Shown here piece by piece: positions 61,825-64,000 of a stretch of DNA of 64,000 bases. The notes beneath the pieces were generated by a model that was given only the letters and a program-made list of their open reading frames with translations, ran no database searches and was not told the DNA's origin. The position numbers were made by a program, and so were the translations under genes. The DNA comes from DATBGS01 sp036557885 (GTDB lineage: Bacteria; Chloroflexota; Ktedonobacteria; Ktedonobacterales; DATBGS01): NCBI GenBank assembly GCA_036557885.1, contig DATBGS010000084.1, positions 1 through 64,000 on the forward strand, given 5' to 3'. The stretch's first letter is position 1; every line of letters starts with the position of its first letter.

Positions 61825-63009
61825 TTACTTGCTCCCTGGGCCAACCACCGTCTTCCAGGCGTTTTGCTGGTAGCGCAGAATGGCGCCGTCATCCGAAACG
61901 GCCCAGCCATCGCTGGCCGAAAGCATCACCACACTGAGTCCAGTTGCGTTCGGGTCATCTGGCCCATCCACCTGTTTCCACCGCCCACCTGTGTAGTGCA
62001 GGTAGAGCGTATGTGTGGTGGCAATTGCGCCATCGGGAGTGGCAAACGTCCCCACAGCCCAGCCGTCCTTGGGCGTACCCAGCGACAGGCTCGTGACGTT
62101 CATATCTTGCGTAAAAGTTTGGACCGCTGTCCAGGTCTTGCCATCATAATGCGCAAAGACGGTTGGCCCAGGTGCGCCCGATGAGTCTACCGCGAGCGCA
62201 TTGCGCGCTCCACCGGAATGGAGCTTATAGCCAACCGCCCAGCCATCGCTGGCGGAAACCATCGCTATCTGGCTGACGATGGTCATCCCTGGAATCGCCA
62301 CCTCCGTCCAAGTGGTCCCGTCATAGTGCCAGGCCGCATTGCTGTTCTCCTCTGACTGCCCAACGATCCAGCCATCCGTTGGCGAGGTCATCACGATATG
62401 ATTCAACGCCAATGTCGCCAGAGACACCACATTCCAGGTGCCTCCTGTGTAATGCAGCAAAACGCCTTGCTGATAATAGGTCGCACCTACCGCCCAGCCT
62501 TCGCTGGCAGAAAGCATCGCCAGCCCGTTCAGTGTTACATTAGGGAGCGTCTTCTGGGGCATCCAACGGCCCCCGGTGTAGTGAAGGACCAGGCCAAAGA
62601 GGTTGTTGTGCAGATCATGGTAGCTGCCCACAGCCCAGCCCTCCGTCGCGGAAACCATCACTACCTGGGTCAACGGGGCATCGTTCGCCTGAAATGCACC
62701 GCCAATCGCGTTGGTGATCCTGTCCCAGTGATCGCCTGCGTTGTGTAATAGCAGCGGCGACCCGCGAGTATCCCCAACCGCCCAGCCCTCGCTGGCAGAG
62801 TTCATGGAGACGCTGGACAGGGAATCGCCAAAGGCTGCGGTATAGGCGGATACCTGCGGAGGTACGTCAGTGGCGGTAGGTTGCGGCGACGTAGCAGTCG
62901 GCTGCGGGGAGGCAGTGCTGGCAGGCGCACAACCAGCCAGGAACAGCAGCATCAGCACCAGCACACCAGCCACCCATAAGACACGCGGGAAACACTTCGA
63001 TAATTGCAT
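61825..63009 (-). CDS. Lipoprotein with seven-bladed propeller (Ycf48-like repeats)
   Basis: The protein has 394 residues. A signal peptide with lipobox FLAGC (about Cys27) precedes a Thr/Pro/Ala-rich linker. Seven repeats of the form (A/S)S-(E/D)GWAVG appear: NSASEGWAVG, SATEGWAVG, SASEGWAVG, SPTDGWIVG, SASDGWAVG, TPKDGWAVG and SASDGWAVS. These match Ycf48/BNR-like propeller repeats. Function is unknown; surface anchoring is likely. It is separated from the upstream gene by 142 bp. Confidence 0.75.
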   Translation of the reverse strand: MQLSKCFPRVLWVAGVLVLMLLFLAGCAPASTASPQPTATSPQPTATDVPPQVSAYTAAFGDSLSSVSMNSASEGWAVGDTRGSPLLLHNAGDHWDRITNAIGGAFQANDAPLTQVVMVSATEGWAVGSYHDLHNNLFGLVLHYTGGRWMPQKTLPNVTLNGLAMLSASEGWAVGATYYQQGVLLHYTGGTWNVVSLATLALNHIVMTSPTDGWIVGQSEENSNAAWHYDGTTWTEVAIPGMTIVSQIAMVSASDGWAVGYKLHSGGARNALAVDSSGAPGPTVFAHYDGKTWTAVQTFTQDMNVTSLSLGTPKDGWAVGTFATPDGAIATTHTLYLHYTGGRWKQVDGPDDPNATGLSVVMLSASDGWAVSDDGAILRYQQNAWKTVVGPGSK

Positions 63010-63097
63010 CGCATCCTCCTTGTTCGGGTCATGGCTGCTTTTCCTGGCGAGCGGCTGGCACTTTCCCCGATTGCCAGCATGGACACACTATACAGCG

Positions 63098-63133
63098 AGC
63101 CGCCGCGTCTGGCAAGAGCAAGGCGCGGCGGCT
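63098..63133. terminator. Possible hairpin between the two lipoprotein genes
   Basis: AGCCGCCGCG pairs with CGCGGCGGCT around a 16-nt loop. A T-run is seen only in the plus direction, so its role for the minus-strand genes is uncertain. Confidence 0.35.
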
Positions 63134-63151
63134 TTTAGACAGAAGGAGGCG

Positions 63152-63826
63152 TTACTTGCAAGCTGCAAGCTGCTGGGCGATCTGAGAGAGTGGGGCTGTC
63201 TTTGCGGGGTAAACGACCCCTTGCTCAATTGACTCCTGCTGAAGCGTGACAATCCCTTGCGCATCAATAGGAAAGGCATCGGTGACAATCAGCCATTTTT
63301 CAGTATAGTACAATGTCTGCTGATCTGAGCCAGGAATCAAAACCAGCAAGTACCTTTGGCCCGGTGTTACCTGGGGAAAGTCAGTGTCATATTCGTATTG
63401 TCCTGCCCTCCCCCCATACAACACCAATTCGCCTGCTTTCTGGGTGCGGTGGTCCACATAAACCACCATGCGCGAGAGGTGAATAGGAGTATAGATCACA
63501 TACCCCTGTCTTTGAATTGCATCAGGGTCAACTGTGGAAGGCTGGGCGTTACTTGAGTTGTTCCAGTGTCCCTGCCCCACAGCAGAGACTGTGGCATCAG
63601 TCACCAGCGTAGACCCGCACATAAGCCGGGCGGAGGTAAAAGGGATACGCATCAACTCTTGCCGAATAATAACCGTTGCAGGCGCCGTTGCAGTGTCGTT
63701 TTCTGGGAGATCGCTTGACCGTTGTTGATCAACCTGAGCAGTGGAACATGCAGTCAAGGCTCCCAGCAGAACTAGAACCAAACTTGCGACCCAAGCATGA
63801 CGATTGCGATGATACCTTGTGTCCAT
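63152..63826 (-). CDS. Lipoprotein of unknown function
   Basis: The protein has 224 residues. ATG 63826 follows AGGAGGAATTA. The signal peptide ends in the lipobox ALTAC (Cys27). The mature part has RLMCGSTLVTDATVSAVGQ, then VIYTPIHLSRMVVYVD and GGRAGQYEYDTDFPQV, with beta-rich character. No family is recognised. It lies between the propeller lipoprotein and the protease fragment. Confidence 0.65.
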   Translation of the reverse strand: MDTRYHRNRHAWVASLVLVLLGALTACSTAQVDQQRSSDLPENDTATAPATVIIRQELMRIPFTSARLMCGSTLVTDATVSAVGQGHWNNSSNAQPSTVDPDAIQRQGYVIYTPIHLSRMVVYVDHRTQKAGELVLYGGRAGQYEYDTDFPQVTPGQRYLLVLIPGSDQQTLYYTEKWLIVTDAFPIDAQGIVTLQQESIEQGVVYPAKTAPLSQIAQQLAACK

Positions 63827-63870
63827 TAATTCCTCCTACTGTGATGAGCGATTGCGAAACGCTTGGTGAT

Positions 63871-64000
63871 CTAGCTGCTCGGCTGATTACCTGGGTAAAT
63901 GTTCTCAACCGCTTGAAGGTCTTGGCTCTGGAGTTGGTAGAATGATTGTGTTCCAAACCACATGAGTGCTGTCTGATCGCCTGTATGACCGATACCAAGG
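63871..64000 (-). CDS. C-terminus of a matrixin-like zinc protease (partial)
   Basis: The last 42 residues of a protein entering from the right edge, ending at TAG 63871-63873. It reads LGIGHTGDQTALMWFG then YQLQSQDLQAVENIYPGN. The G-x-x-H-x-x-D followed by A-L-M (Met-turn) and a final L-x-x-D-x-x-A-V-x-x-I-Y match the C-terminal part of matrixin (M10-like) metalloproteases. The rest of the zinc motif lies outside the window. It is 45 bp before the lipoprotein start, so likely in one unit. Confidence 0.6.
   Translation of the reverse strand, partial: LGIGHTGDQTALMWFGTQSFYQLQSQDLQAVENIYPGNQPSS

Overview
The window is a GC-rich bacterial chromosome segment packed with genes on both strands. 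Many proteins carry lipoprotein signals, there is an OpcA-type G6PDH assembly factor, and there are two IS200/IS605-type elements. Together these suggest a Chloroflexota genome, perhaps Ktedonobacteria-like. That placement is inferred from gene content only; no rRNA, tRNA or CRISPR array was seen.

Region 1 (1-13.8 kb): a VWA protein next to an ARPP-1-like protein, an orphan peptide-type substrate-binding lipoprotein, and a lysine 5,6-aminomutase operon (kamD-kamE-kce). Next come NUDIX and alpha/beta hydrolases, glutamate racemase, a MazEF-like toxin-antitoxin pair, a membrane protein matching only the membrane half of spermidine-synthase fusions, and a CPBP protease.

Region 2 (13.8-28.5 kb): the standout gene joins an S-adenosylmethionine decarboxylase to a deoxyhypusine-synthase-like domain that appears to lack the catalytic lysine. 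It has a leader of about 300 nt that can fold into a three-way junction. A LOG-family gene follows, then an IS605-type element whose tnpB was broken by a 20-bp palindromic insertion, then MFS, XdhC, TpiA, a secreted phosphoesterase behind 11-bp Pho-box-like repeats, a MarR regulator, and an ECF sigma factor with a beta-propeller anti-sigma factor.

Region 3 (28.8-35.5 kb): a SAM-I riboswitch with terminator precedes mtnA-HD-PfkB-GNAT, followed by ahcY and metK. This is a cluster for making, recycling and salvaging S-adenosylmethionine, and it sits about 12 kb from the AdoMet decarboxylase, which consumes the same metabolite.

Region 4 (35.6-53.4 kb): envelope and accessory genes. These include two zinc-ribbon/TM/PsbP-like paralogues, signal peptidase I, a sugar-nucleotide pyrophosphorylase, a DUF4388 protein, a WecA-like transferase, a protein with a segment like polymorphic-toxin nucleases, a regulator plus MFS exporter, ComF, an ABC-2 exporter, and a second IS605-like element with a degenerate TnpA and an unusual TnpB.

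Region 5 (53.4-64 kb): a minus-strand pentose phosphate cluster in the order tkt, small protein, rpiB, tal, gnd, zwf, opcA. It covers most of the oxidative and non-oxidative branches; pgl and rpe are not seen here. Two lipoproteins and the C-terminus of a matrixin-like protease close the window.
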